A stretch of 64,000 nt of DNA, taken from the NCBI GenBank assembly GCA_947626995.1, contig CANQUI010000003.1, forward strand, positions 1 through 64,000. Direction: 5' to 3'. Positions 52,872 to 61,702 of the stretch are shown piece by piece; the stretch's first letter is position 1; each line of letters begins with the position of its first letter. The stretch comes from an uncultured Eisenbergiella sp. GTDB lineage: Bacteria > Bacillota > Clostridia > Lachnospirales > Lachnospiraceae. The position numbers and the translations under genes are program-made. Under the pieces are notes generated by a model. That model did no database searches and had not been told where the DNA came from. It was given only the letters and a program-made list of their open reading frames with translations.

Positions 52872-53735
52872 ATGGAGCAGATCAAAACTTTTTTAGACAG
52901 CAATCTGGCCAATTTACGGTTTATAGGTCTGATGGATGTGATCGAAATTCTCATCATATCCTTTATGGTCTATTATCTTATTGTCTTCACGAAGGAAACG
53001 CGGGCGTGGTCGCTGTTCAAAGGCGTTTTCATCATTCTGGTGTTCCTTCTGGTCGCGCTGCTTCTGGATATGGACACGATCCTGTGGATTGCCAGCAGCG
53101 TCTTTCAGATCGCGGTTTTTGCGCTGATCGTCATTTTGCAGCCGGAGCTGCGCAAGGCGCTGGAAGGACTGGGGAAAAAGGATCTGATCCATTCCGTGCT
53201 CCCGTTTGATCTGAGCCGGGGGGAGGACGGTCTGTTTTCCGACAAGACGATACGGGAGATCAGCAAGGGCTGTACGGAGATGGGCAAAGTCAAAACCGGC
53301 GCCCTGATCGTGGTGGAACAGAAGGATTCGTTGGTGGAATACGAACGGACCGGGATCGAAGTGGACGGGATCGTGACCAGCCAGCTTCTGATCAATATTT
53401 TCGAAAAAAATACGCCGCTGCATGACGGCGCGGTGATCGTACGGGGGGACCGGGTGACCTACGCCACCTGTTATCTGCCCCTGTCCGACAACATGGATCT
53501 GAGCAAGGAACTGGGAACGCGCCACCGTGCCGGCGTGGGGATCTCCGAGGTGAGCGATTCCATGACGATCATTGTCTCGGAGGAGACCGGCAAGATCAGC
53601 GTTGCCTACCAGGGTAAGCTGACCAGAGGGGTGAGCGCTCCCGAACTGGAAGAGATGCTGCGTTCCATTCAGAATAAGAGCACGGAAGAGAAGGAGCGGA
53701 TACGCTGGAAAGGATGGCCGCGCAATGAAAAATAA
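52872..53735 (+). CDS. cdaA: Diadenylate cyclase CdaA
   Basis: A 287-residue membrane enzyme making c-di-AMP from two ATP. Three N-terminal membrane segments (about residues 20-85), then the DAC domain with the DGA motif in TPLHDGAVIVRGD and the RHR motif in LGTRHRAGVGISE. Followed by its regulator cdaR (11-base overlap) and glmM, the standard Firmicutes c-di-AMP module controlling osmolyte and potassium balance and wall homeostasis. Confidence 0.97.
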   Translation: MEQIKTFLDSNLANLRFIGLMDVIEILIISFMVYYLIVFTKETRAWSLFKGVFIILVFLLVALLLDMDTILWIASSVFQIAVFALIVILQPELRKALEGLGKKDLIHSVLPFDLSRGEDGLFSDKTIREISKGCTEMGKVKTGALIVVEQKDSLVEYERTGIEVDGIVTSQLLINIFEKNTPLHDGAVIVRGDRVTYATCYLPLSDNMDLSKELGTRHRAGVGISEVSDSMTIIVSEETGKISVAYQGKLTRGVSAPELEEMLRSIQNKSTEEKERIRWKGWPRNEK

Positions 53736-55002
53736 GCTGACGCACAATTTCGGCCTGAAAATCGTGGCGGTTTTGTCCGCGCTTCTGTTATGGCTGATCA
53801 ATGCCAATATCAACAATCCGCTGGATACGGAGACGTATTCCAATCTGCAGGTCCAGTTTCTCAATACGGGCAGCATTACGGGACAGAACGAAACCTATAA
53901 GGTGCTGGAAAACAGCGACGTGGTCAACGTTACCGTAAAAGCCCCCAAGGATGTGCTAAACGATATTACCCGGGAGAACCTTCTGGTCCGGGCGGATTTT
54001 TCCAATCTGACGGAAGATCATACGGTTCCCATCGAGGTTCTTTTGAACAACAAAGGGCTGGAGAAGGAGATTGAGAGCATCCGCACGGATAAGAGTTTTG
54101 TCCGTCTGCAGATCGAGAATTACCGGACGAGACAGCTTGGGATCGTGGTGGAAAAGGTCGGGGAGCTTCCCGAAGGGTACGCCGCCGGCAAAACCTCCAG
54201 CGAGACGAACATGATGAGTATATCCGGACCGGAATCCGCCGTCATGTCGGTAGCCCGGGCGGTGGCGGAAGTCTCCATGGATTCCGTGACATCGGATATT
54301 GAGATTGTCGCGCGGATCAAGCTGATGGATGCGGACGGCAACGAGATTGTAAATTCTGAGATCCAGAAAAGTATTCAGGATGTGAAGGTGACGGTTCCCG
54401 TTTATCCGACAAAGGATGTGCCGGTGGTCTTTTCCTATTCGGGTACGGTAAAGGACGGCTATATGATAACCCGGCTGGAACCCGCGGCGCCGGAAACGGT
54501 CCGGATCGCCGGAAGGGAAAACGCGATCGACGAGGTGAATTCCATCGAGATTCCCGACACGGAGCTGGATTTGACGGATGCCGATCAGGACGTGACGGCC
54601 ACGGTGGATATCCGGAAATATCTGCCGGCGGACGTGGGGATCGGCGATCCCGATTTTGACGGGCAGGTGACGCTGACGGCCAGGGTGGAACCCATCGCGC
54701 GCAGGACATACGACATTGCAGCAAACAGTGTTCAGATCCTGAATGTGCCGGACAACTGGCTGGCGGAGCTTGTGCCGGGACAAAACCTGCGGCTGAGCCT
54801 TTCCGGACAGCGCACGGTGCTGGACGGAATCAGCACGGCAACCCTTACCCCGCATACGGACGTTTCCACCCTGCAGGATGAGGACGGCGATTATGCGCCG
54901 GGCGAGTATGAAATCGAGATCCGCGTGCTGCTTCCCGACGGCGTGCATCAGGATGCTTCCCTCATGGCGCGGATCCGTCTGGTAGAGCTTTCGGAGGAAT
55001 AA
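53725..55002 (+). CDS. cdaR: YbbR-domain CdaA regulator CdaR
   Basis: A 425-residue protein with one N-terminal membrane anchor (about 9-26, IVAVLSALLLWLINANI) and four tandem extracytoplasmic YbbR repeats of about 80 residues. It binds CdaA in the membrane and tunes c-di-AMP synthesis. The start lies inside the end of cdaA, and glmM follows 16 bases after the stop. Confidence 0.95.
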   Translation: MKNKLTHNFGLKIVAVLSALLLWLINANINNPLDTETYSNLQVQFLNTGSITGQNETYKVLENSDVVNVTVKAPKDVLNDITRENLLVRADFSNLTEDHTVPIEVLLNNKGLEKEIESIRTDKSFVRLQIENYRTRQLGIVVEKVGELPEGYAAGKTSSETNMMSISGPESAVMSVARAVAEVSMDSVTSDIEIVARIKLMDADGNEIVNSEIQKSIQDVKVTVPVYPTKDVPVVFSYSGTVKDGYMITRLEPAAPETVRIAGRENAIDEVNSIEIPDTELDLTDADQDVTATVDIRKYLPADVGIGDPDFDGQVTLTARVEPIARRTYDIAANSVQILNVPDNWLAELVPGQNLRLSLSGQRTVLDGISTATLTPHTDVSTLQDEDGDYAPGEYEIEIRVLLPDGVHQDASLMARIRLVELSEE

Positions 55003-55018
55003 AAGGAGGAAACTGGAT

Positions 55019-56368
55019 ATGGCAAGAATGTTTGGAACGGATGGCGTCAGAGGAGTGGCCAACGAAGAACTCACGCCGCTTCTGGCGATGCAGCTGGGGC
55101 AGGCGGGCGCATACGTTCTGACCAGAGAAAACAAACACAGACCCACGATCATGGTGGGCTGTGATACCCGTATTTCCGGCGATATGCTGGCGCACGCCCT
55201 TATGGCGGGCATTTGCAGCGTGGGCGCCAATGCGGTGTATGTGGGCGTTATTCCGACGCCGGCCATCGCCTATCTCACAAAAAAATATAAGGTAGAGGCG
55301 GGGGTCGTAATCTCCGCGTCCCATAATCCGATGGAGTTTAACGGCATCAAGTTTTTTGACGGGGACGGCTATAAACTGCCCGACGCGCTGGAAGATGAGA
55401 TCGAAGCGCTGATCCGAAGCGGCATGAAGGGCGTGAAATTCCCCAACGGCTCCGGCGTGGGCAGGGTAAAGAACCGCAAGGACGCCCGGGAGGAATACAT
55501 CAATCATGCGGTGCAGTCTGTTCCGGTGGATCTGAGCGAAATGAAGATCGTTGTGGACTGCGCGGAAGGCGCGTCCCATTATACGTCGGTGGAGGCGTTG
55601 CGCCAGCTGGGGGCTCAGGTGGTGGCGATTCACAATATGCCCGACGGCACCAATATCAACGCCAACTGCGGCTCTACCCACATGCAGGAGCTTCAGGCCA
55701 GGGTCGTATTTGAAAAGGCGGATGTCGGCCTGGCCTTTGACGGGGACGCAGACAGACTGTTGGCGGTGGACGAAACCGGCAAGGTGGTGGACGGCGATCA
55801 GATCATGGCGATTGTGGGCGCCCACATGAAAAAAATGGGAAAGCTCAAAAAGGACACCATCGTGGTCACGGTCATGAGCAACCTGGGATTCTTCCAGTTC
55901 GGCCAGCGGGAAGGGATTCAGGTGGAAAAGACCAAAGTAGGGGATCGGTACGTGCTGGAACGCATGCGTCAGATCGGCGCGAGCCTGGGTGGAGAGCAGT
56001 CGGGACATATCATCTTTCTGGATGAGAATACCACCGGGGACGGCCTTTTATCGGCGCTGCATCTGCTGGAAGTGATGGCGCAGACGCAAAAGCCGCTTTC
56101 GGAACTTTCTCAGATCATGACGGTGCTGCCGCAGGCGCTGGTCAACGCCAAGGTGCCCAATCACCGGAAGGAACATTATATGGAGTATCCGGAGATCGCA
56201 GAGGCAATCCGCAAGCTGGAGAGCGATTTTGCGGGCGAAGGACGCGTTTTGATCCGGCCCTCCGGGACGGAACCGACGGTCCGGGTCATGATCGAAGGAA
56301 CGGATAAGGAAAGGATTGAACAGGAGGCAAAGAAGCTGGCGGATCTGATTCAGAATCTGTTGGTATGA
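55019..56368 (+). CDS. glmM: Phosphoglucosamine mutase GlmM
   Basis: A 449-residue enzyme converting glucosamine-6-phosphate to glucosamine-1-phosphate for UDP-GlcNAc and peptidoglycan synthesis; it also binds and inhibits CdaA. The phosphoserine loop VISASHNPMEFNGIKFF, the metal loop FDGDADR and the C-terminal RPSGTEPTVRVMIEG are intact. An AAAGGAGG site precedes ATG 55019. Last gene of the cdaA-cdaR-glmM module. Confidence 0.97.
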   Translation: MARMFGTDGVRGVANEELTPLLAMQLGQAGAYVLTRENKHRPTIMVGCDTRISGDMLAHALMAGICSVGANAVYVGVIPTPAIAYLTKKYKVEAGVVISASHNPMEFNGIKFFDGDGYKLPDALEDEIEALIRSGMKGVKFPNGSGVGRVKNRKDAREEYINHAVQSVPVDLSEMKIVVDCAEGASHYTSVEALRQLGAQVVAIHNMPDGTNINANCGSTHMQELQARVVFEKADVGLAFDGDADRLLAVDETGKVVDGDQIMAIVGAHMKKMGKLKKDTIVVTVMSNLGFFQFGQREGIQVEKTKVGDRYVLERMRQIGASLGGEQSGHIIFLDENTTGDGLLSALHLLEVMAQTQKPLSELSQIMTVLPQALVNAKVPNHRKEHYMEYPEIAEAIRKLESDFAGEGRVLIRPSGTEPTVRVMIEGTDKERIEQEAKKLADLIQNLLV

Positions 56369-56479
56369 ACCTTCTTTCGGACGGGGAACGCCGTCAGGAA
56401 GGGCTTGCGGGAATCCGCAGAAAATGATATGATATTTCTGGAGAAACTCCTGCAAAAGAGTCGAAAGGGGGAAACTGCT

Positions 56480-56743
56480 ATGGTGCGGCAAAAGGTCGTG
56501 ATCAAGAACCCTACGGGTCTTCACTTAAGGCCGGCGGGCGTTCTTTGTAAGGCAGCGATGCAGCATAAAGCGCATATCTCATTTCAGTTCCGTGAAAATA
56601 CCGCGAATGCCAAGAGCGTGCTGAGCGTTTTGGGAGCCTGCATAAAATGCGGCGACGAGATCGAACTCATCTGTGAGGGAGAGGATGAACAGGAGGCGCT
56701 GGAGGCTTTGGTAAAAGTGGTGGAAAGCGGTCTTGGTGAATAA
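56480..56743 (+). CDS. ptsH: HPr family phosphocarrier protein
   Basis: An 87-residue HPr with both regulatory residues: the phospho-His in PTGLHLRPAG (His15 type; Leu replaces the usual Ala after it) and the HPr-kinase Ser in NAKSVLSVLGA. It passes phosphate from Enzyme I to sugar permeases. It is not next to ptsI here. ATG 56480 follows AAAGGGGG; an upstream in-frame start at 56405 has no such site. Could also serve a non-sugar regulatory branch. Confidence 0.87.
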   Translation: MVRQKVVIKNPTGLHLRPAGVLCKAAMQHKAHISFQFRENTANAKSVLSVLGACIKCGDEIELICEGEDEQEALEALVKVVESGLGE

Positions 56744-56756
56744 TAGTTGCGTTCGT

Positions 56757-56783
56757 CAGCCCAGGTTTTCCTGGGCTGTTTTA
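56757..56783 (+). terminator. Rho-independent terminator after HPr
   Basis: CAGCCCAGG (56757-56765), loop TTTT, CCTGGGCTG (56770-56778), TTTTAT. Perfect 9-bp stem. It leaves the next gene with little room for a promoter. Confidence 0.9.
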
Positions 56784-56822
56784 TAAAAGAAAACAGGCAA
56801 GGGCCGGAAAGGATTTGATACA

Positions 56823-58022
56823 ATGAACGATATTCCTGCGATAGAAGGGGGAGTCCCGGTCAGAGACCGAAAAATATATTACGGACATCAATATCTGGAC
56901 GAGGCGGATTACCGGGCGGTACAAAACGTGCTGCAAAGCGGCGCGGATCTGACCTGCGGACCCAGGATCGGCGAACTGGAGCGCCGGCTTTGCGAAATCG
57001 GAGGCGCCAGATACGCGGTGGCGGTGAGCAGCGGTACCGCGGCGCTGCATATTGCCTGTCTGGCGGCAGGGATCGGAGAGGGAGACGAGGTCATCACAAC
57101 GCCCATTACCTTTGCCGCTTCCGCCAACTGCGCCCTTTACTGCGGCGCCCGGCCCGTTTTTGCGGATATTGACGACAGGACATATAACATAGATCCCCAA
57201 AGCGTGCTCGCCCATGTGACGCCGCGCACCCGGGCGGTGGTGGCGGTGGATTATACGGGGCAGTCGACGCAGATTGACGAACTTCGCCAGATCTGCAAAA
57301 AGTACAATCTTTTGCTCATTACGGACGGCGCCCATTCCATCGGCACCCGGTATAAGGGACAGCCCACCGGCTCCCTGGCGGATCTGACTACGTTCAGCTT
57401 TCATCCGGTCAAGACCGTAACGGCGGGAGAGGGCGGCGCGGTATTGACCAACGATCCTGCGCTTTACCAAAAACTGCTTCTCTACCGGAGCCACGGGATT
57501 ACCCGGGATCCGTCGCAGATGGAAAACGAGCCGGAGGGACCCTGGTATTACGAACAGGTGGCGCTGGGATATAATAATCGGATGACGGATATTCAGGCGG
57601 CGCTTTTAATCAGTCAGCTGGAGAAACTGGAACGGTTTAAGGCCCGCCGCAGGCAGATTACCGCACGCTACGACGAGGCCTTTTCCGGGATGGAACAGCT
57701 CAGGGTCCAGGAGGAGATTCCCGAATCGGACACCGCGCGGCACCTTTATATCCTGCGGATCAGGCCCGAAAAGCTGCGCATTGACAGGCGCGGGTTTTTT
57801 GACGCCCTGGCCGCGGAAAATATATGCTGCAACGTCCACTATATTCCCGTCTATTATTTTCCGTACTACCGGAAACTGGGATATTCCAGGGGGCTTTGCC
57901 CGAAGGCGGAGAAGCTGTACGAGGAGATTATCACGCTGCCGCTGTATTACGCCATGAGCGATCAGGATGTGGACGACGTGATCCGGGCGGTGCGCAGAAT
58001 CGCCGGGTATTATGCGGTTTGA
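56823..58022 (+). CDS. DegT/DnrJ/EryC1 sugar aminotransferase (PseC-like)
   Basis: A 399-residue fold-type I PLP enzyme of the DegT family, which aminates 4-keto (or 3-keto) nucleotide sugars. AVAVSSGTAALHIA, TPITFAASANCALYCGARPVF in part, the PLP Lys K197 in SFHPVKTVTAGEGG, and the MTDIQAALLISQL C-terminal block are all present; the closest known pattern is PseC, the UDP-4-amino-sugar transaminase of pseudaminic acid synthesis. The partner pse genes are absent from the window. First of a three-gene cassette with a decarboxylase-like enzyme and an ATP-grasp ligase. Confidence 0.85.
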   Translation: MNDIPAIEGGVPVRDRKIYYGHQYLDEADYRAVQNVLQSGADLTCGPRIGELERRLCEIGGARYAVAVSSGTAALHIACLAAGIGEGDEVITTPITFAASANCALYCGARPVFADIDDRTYNIDPQSVLAHVTPRTRAVVAVDYTGQSTQIDELRQICKKYNLLLITDGAHSIGTRYKGQPTGSLADLTTFSFHPVKTVTAGEGGAVLTNDPALYQKLLLYRSHGITRDPSQMENEPEGPWYYEQVALGYNNRMTDIQAALLISQLEKLERFKARRRQITARYDEAFSGMEQLRVQEEIPESDTARHLYILRIRPEKLRIDRRGFFDALAAENICCNVHYIPVYYFPYYRKLGYSRGLCPKAEKLYEEIITLPLYYAMSDQDVDDVIRAVRRIAGYYAV

Positions 58023-58039
58023 ACAGGGAGAAGGAGCCA

Positions 58040-59296
58040 ATGAAGGAATGGGAGTATCAAACCCCGTATTTTGTGATTGACGAAGGCCAGCTGGCCGCGG
58101 ATTATGGGATGCTCACTCACGCCCTGGACGGCGCGTGGAACCATTATCGGATCGGATATTCTTTTAAAACCAATTCGCTGCCCTGGCTGGTCACCTTCCT
58201 GAAAGAAAAGGGCGCCATGGCGGAGGTGGTTTCGGACGATGAGTACCGGCTGGCGGTTTCGCTGGGGTTTTCGGATGCGCAGATCATCTATAACGGCCCG
58301 ATAAAGAAAAGGGATTCCTTTGAAAAGGTATTGTCCGCCGGCGGGATCGTGAATATGGACGGAAGAAGGGAGCTGGACTGGCTGGAAGCGCTATGCGCCG
58401 CCCATCCGGATCAGGTCTTTAAAGTCGGCGTCCGGGTCAATTTTGACCTGGAAAAGCGCTGCCCCGGCCAGACCACCATGGGAGAGGCCGGCGGCCGGTT
58501 CGGGTTCTGTTATGAAAACGGGACCTTTGCCGAGGTGCTCCGACGGATCGGGAATCTGCCAAACGCCAGGGTAACGGGGCTGCATCTCCATTCCAGCAGT
58601 AAGACCAGGAGCGTGGCGGTGTTTGAGGCCATTGCAGAGATGGCGTGCCGCCTGAAGCGGGAGTTTGACCTGCGGCTGTCCTATGTGGATCTGGGAGGCG
58701 GATATTGCGGCGGCCTGAAGGACCGGCCCCAGTATCCCGATTATTTTCCCGCCATAGCCGCTGTCCTGCGCATGGAGTTTGCGCCGGAGGAGACGGAACT
58801 GATCGTAGAGCCGGGGATCTCTCTGCTTTCCAAAGCCACCACTTATGTGACCGGCGTGGTGGATGCGCGGCAAATCGGCAGCGAACGCTATGTGATCACC
58901 GACGGCAGCCGTTTTCATATTGATCCGACCATGATCAAGTCCTCATATCTGTTCCGTCTCGCCCTGCATCCGGAAAATCCCGCAGAGAGAAGAACGCTGT
59001 CACATCAGTGCATATCCGGATTTTCCTGTATGGAGGCAGATCGCCTGTTTGAATATGAAGACGGCGCAGAGCTGATGGAACACGACCGAATCATCTATGA
59101 AAACGTGGGCGGCTATACGATGAGCCTTTCGCCGCTCTTTATCCAATATTTCCCCGACGTTTACATCCGGCGCGCCGGCAGGCTGCACAAGGTGAGGAAA
59201 CACTGGACGCCCCGGGAATATATGGCAAACAGCGCGCGCTATCGGGAGGAGGATATGTGGGACCAAGAGGATGGGAAAGGAACAAAAGAAGCATGA
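58040..59296 (+). CDS. PLP fold-III decarboxylase-like enzyme (ornithine/DAP family)
   Basis: A 418-residue enzyme of the alanine-racemase/group IV decarboxylase fold. The PLP Lys is K43 in GYSFKTNSLPW, the Gly-rich phosphate loop is VDLGGGYCGG, and the EPG loop reads VEPGISLL. The C-terminal catalytic Cys block is GFSCMEADRLF (C330), and the usual GAY reads GGYTMSLSP. The substitutions suggest a substrate other than diaminopimelate or lysine, or a racemase/decarboxylase on a carrier- or sugar-linked amino acid. AAGGAG precedes ATG 58040; the end overlaps the ATP-grasp gene by four bases. Confidence 0.8.
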   Translation: MKEWEYQTPYFVIDEGQLAADYGMLTHALDGAWNHYRIGYSFKTNSLPWLVTFLKEKGAMAEVVSDDEYRLAVSLGFSDAQIIYNGPIKKRDSFEKVLSAGGIVNMDGRRELDWLEALCAAHPDQVFKVGVRVNFDLEKRCPGQTTMGEAGGRFGFCYENGTFAEVLRRIGNLPNARVTGLHLHSSSKTRSVAVFEAIAEMACRLKREFDLRLSYVDLGGGYCGGLKDRPQYPDYFPAIAAVLRMEFAPEETELIVEPGISLLSKATTYVTGVVDARQIGSERYVITDGSRFHIDPTMIKSSYLFRLALHPENPAERRTLSHQCISGFSCMEADRLFEYEDGAELMEHDRIIYENVGGYTMSLSPLFIQYFPDVYIRRAGRLHKVRKHWTPREYMANSARYREEDMWDQEDGKGTKEA

Positions 59297-60264
59297 ACAT
59301 CTTGATCTTAAGCTGCGGCACGCGCAATAAGCTGGTGCGTTTTTTTCGGGAAAGCCTTTCGGCCCGTCCGGCGGGCGGCCGGGTGATCGCCGTGGACTGC
59401 AGCCCCTGGGCGCCGGCTCTCTATGAGGCGGACCGGCATTATCTGGTTCCGAAAATGACAGAGCCCGGTTATCTGGAACGGATCCTGGAGATCTGTAAAA
59501 GAGAGGAGGTAAAGGGGCTGCTGCCTCTGTTTGAGGACGAGCTGGAGCTGGTTTCCCAAAACCGGAAACGGTTCGAGGACGAGGAAATCACCGTTCTTGT
59601 CTCGCAGCAGGAGACCGTATCGCTGTGCCGGGATAAGGAATCCTTTTACCGGCATCTTCTGCAGCACCGTCTTCCCGCCCTGTCCACCTGCGTGGGGCTG
59701 GAGGAGTTTGAAGCGGCCCAAAGGGAAGGCCGGATGGATTTCCCCGTATTTGTAAAGCCGGTCCGGGGATGCGGGAGCGCAGGCGCGTTCCGGGTGGATC
59801 ATAAGGAAATGCTCCGGGCGGTCTGCGCCGGCCCGGAAAAGATGCTGATTCAGGAGTACGCCCGGGGAGAAGAATTCGGCGCGGATGTCTATGTGGATCT
59901 GATCTCCCATAAGCCTGCGGCCATCTTTTTAAAGAAAAAGGTGCGGATGCGGGCCGGAGAAACGGAGAAGGCGATTTCTGTAAAGGATCCGGCGCTGTTT
60001 GATCTGGTGAAGCGTACGGTCGCCACGCTGCGGCTGGCCGGTCCGGTGGATATGGATCTGTTCCGGGTGGGAAACGAATTTTTCGTTTCGGAGATCAATC
60101 CCCGTTTCGGCGGCGGTTATCCGCACGCGTACCACTGTAACGTGAATTTTCCCGAAATGATCCTCAACAACCTGGAGGGAACGGAAAATCCTCCCGCCAT
60201 CGGCGCTTATGAAGAGGGGATCTGTATGATGAAATATACGGATGAGATTGTCAGAAGATTGTAA
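59293..60264 (+). CDS. ATP-grasp ligase (carbamoyl-phosphate-synthase-like fold)
   Basis: A 323-residue ATP-grasp protein: an N-terminal Rossmann-like pre-ATP domain (MNILILSCGTRNKLVRFF), the central lid with VFVKPVRGCGSAGAFRV, and the Mg-binding end MDLFRVGNEFFVSEINPRFGGGYPH. Such single-unit enzymes activate a carboxylate as acyl phosphate and join it to an amine or thiol. The start overlaps the decarboxylase stop (ATGA). In the cassette it may couple the decarboxylase product or an amino acid to the amino-sugar made by the DegT enzyme; that is inference. Confidence 0.85.
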   Translation: MNILILSCGTRNKLVRFFRESLSARPAGGRVIAVDCSPWAPALYEADRHYLVPKMTEPGYLERILEICKREEVKGLLPLFEDELELVSQNRKRFEDEEITVLVSQQETVSLCRDKESFYRHLLQHRLPALSTCVGLEEFEAAQREGRMDFPVFVKPVRGCGSAGAFRVDHKEMLRAVCAGPEKMLIQEYARGEEFGADVYVDLISHKPAAIFLKKKVRMRAGETEKAISVKDPALFDLVKRTVATLRLAGPVDMDLFRVGNEFFVSEINPRFGGGYPHAYHCNVNFPEMILNNLEGTENPPAIGAYEEGICMMKYTDEIVRRL

Positions 60265-60266
60265 AA

Positions 60267-60310
60267 AAGGGCGGCCCAAAAGTCGAATGACTTAAGGGAC
60301 GCCCTCTTGT
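60267..60310. terminator. bidirectional terminator between ATP-grasp and DUF3048 genes
   Basis: AAGGGCG (about 60268-60274) pairs with CGCCCTCTT (about 60300-60308); an inner AAGTC/GACTT stem lies in the loop. It sits between convergent genes. Confidence 0.6.
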
Positions 60311-60335
60311 TCTTATGATGTGATTTCAGACGAAT

Positions 60336-61499
60336 TTATTCGGCGTCAAAGGTCGTGCCGTCCTGAATAATACAGATGTTTGTTTTGCCGGTGTTGAGTT
60401 CGATTTCGTTGCCGTTGTCGTCATAGTAGCGGGTGGGATCGTAGTCGCCGGTCTTTTTCCAGTTTACATGGATCCCCTTGCCGTCGGTGAAATACCAGCC
60501 GTCCTTGGTATCGTCATGGCAGCCGTAGCCAAGATACCCTTTGGCATCTCTGGTCTCATAGTGGGTAAACTGCACGATCACATTTTTGAACGCCAGCTGT
60601 TCGCCGTTGGCGCCGTCGATGTGCTTCTTGTCTCCCTTTTGCATACCCTGGAATCTGTAATACAGACCGTCTTCCTCGTTGTACTCAAAATAGGTCTGGG
60701 TTTTTTTGTAGGTAGCGGACAGATCGATTTTCGATGCGGGAATGGCGTCGCTGCCGTACTGCTCCAGCGTATTTTCGCCGGAGGCAAACCGAAAATGATC
60801 GCCCTCATAGTTGGAGGTATAGGTCTCGGAATATCCCAGCTTCTGAATGGCGCTTTCGATCCTGTCGCCGCTGGTATATGCGTTATGCGGCGCGTCGCGG
60901 TCGGAGGTGCGGAAAAACGCCGCGTCCACCAGTCCCTTCTTCTGGCTGGTGTCGCTGGCCAGCACGGCGCCGGTGATATTGTCGGTGGTCGGATCGTTGA
61001 TGATGGGCAGGATGTAGAAAGGGCCGCCGATATGGCAGTAAATGGCATCCCATTCCTTTGCCCAGTATACGTAGTAATCCCGGCAGCTTCGGACATTGCC
61101 GATCTTTTCCAGGTTCTTCCAGTCTTTAAAGACCGCCATCAGACGGGTCATGCCGCCCTCCACGTTACATTCGTAGAGAATGTCGGCCTGGCTGATGCCG
61201 TAATGGGGCAGAGCCGCGTTTTCATCCGGAATCATGACGGCGATGGGACGCTGCTGTTCCAGATCCCCGCTGATCCATTCGTTGGTCAGAGGACTTCTTA
61301 CCATACCCTCCTCGGGCGGCAGATCCTCTGTTTCCGTCTCGATAACGGTTTCTTCGGGCAGCGTCTCGGGAACGGACACCGGCTCGGAGAGCATTTCATT
61401 TACAGGAACTGTTTCTACCTCGTCCTCGTTCTTGCCACAGCCAAAACACAGCGTAGAACAAACAAGGCCGACGACCAGAAGAGCAGTCAGCTTTTTCAT
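60336..61499 (-). CDS. DUF3048 domain lipoprotein (YerB-like), copy B
   Basis: A 387-residue predicted lipoprotein: signal ending in the lipobox LCFGC (Cys21), an acidic Glu/Pro/Thr-rich linker to about residue 65, and the DUF3048 domain. It matches copy A (6206-7372) in order and in blocks such as RDYYVYWAKEWDAIYCHIG in part, DNITGAV and APHNAYTSGDRI, but most positions differ, so the duplication is old. It sits in the polysaccharide-related right end of the window, with its own promoter on the - strand. Confidence 0.87.
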   Translation of the reverse strand: MKKLTALLVVGLVCSTLCFGCGKNEDEVETVPVNEMLSEPVSVPETLPEETVIETETEDLPPEEGMVRSPLTNEWISGDLEQQRPIAVMIPDENAALPHYGISQADILYECNVEGGMTRLMAVFKDWKNLEKIGNVRSCRDYYVYWAKEWDAIYCHIGGPFYILPIINDPTTDNITGAVLASDTSQKKGLVDAAFFRTSDRDAPHNAYTSGDRIESAIQKLGYSETYTSNYEGDHFRFASGENTLEQYGSDAIPASKIDLSATYKKTQTYFEYNEEDGLYYRFQGMQKGDKKHIDGANGEQLAFKNVIVQFTHYETRDAKGYLGYGCHDDTKDGWYFTDGKGIHVNWKKTGDYDPTRYYDDNGNEIELNTGKTNICIIQDGTTFDAE

Positions 61500-61573
61500 A
61501 ATCGAATCCTCACTTTCTTTTTGTTCCGTTTCTCCGCATAAAAAACGGATGCGCTTTTCACGCCGTAATAATG

Positions 61574-61602
61574 ATTATAACTGACGGAAAGATGTTTGTC
61601 AC
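61574..61602 (-). promoter_or_regulatory. sigma-A promoter of DUF3048 copy B
   Basis: On the - strand: GTGACA (61602-61597), 17-base spacer, TATAAT (61579-61574), about 75 bases before the start codon. Confidence 0.75.
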
Positions 61603-61643
61603 TACCAAACGACATTTTTTTTGAGGGAAAATCCGGCAGAAGG

Positions 61644-61672
61644 TGGCAAAAAGAAAAGAGCTATGGTAAAAT
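61644..61672 (+). promoter_or_regulatory. possible promoter of rfbD
   Basis: TGGCAA (61644-61649), 17-base spacer, TAAAAT (61667-61672), 31 bases before the start codon. Divergent from the DUF3048 promoter. Confidence 0.45.
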
Positions 61673-61702
61673 GATGCAAAGGATCACTGTCAGGAGGGCA
61701 TC

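Noticed and set aside
56369..56479. Extension of HPr to the in-frame start at 56405
   Set aside because: HPr proteins begin just before the VVIKNPTGLH block, and AAAGGGGG fits ATG 56480; the extra 25 residues have no match.
60468..61541. 357-codon open frame on the + strand over the DUF3048 copy B gene
   Set aside because: The - strand frame has a lipobox, conserved blocks and a consensus promoter; the + frame has none of these.
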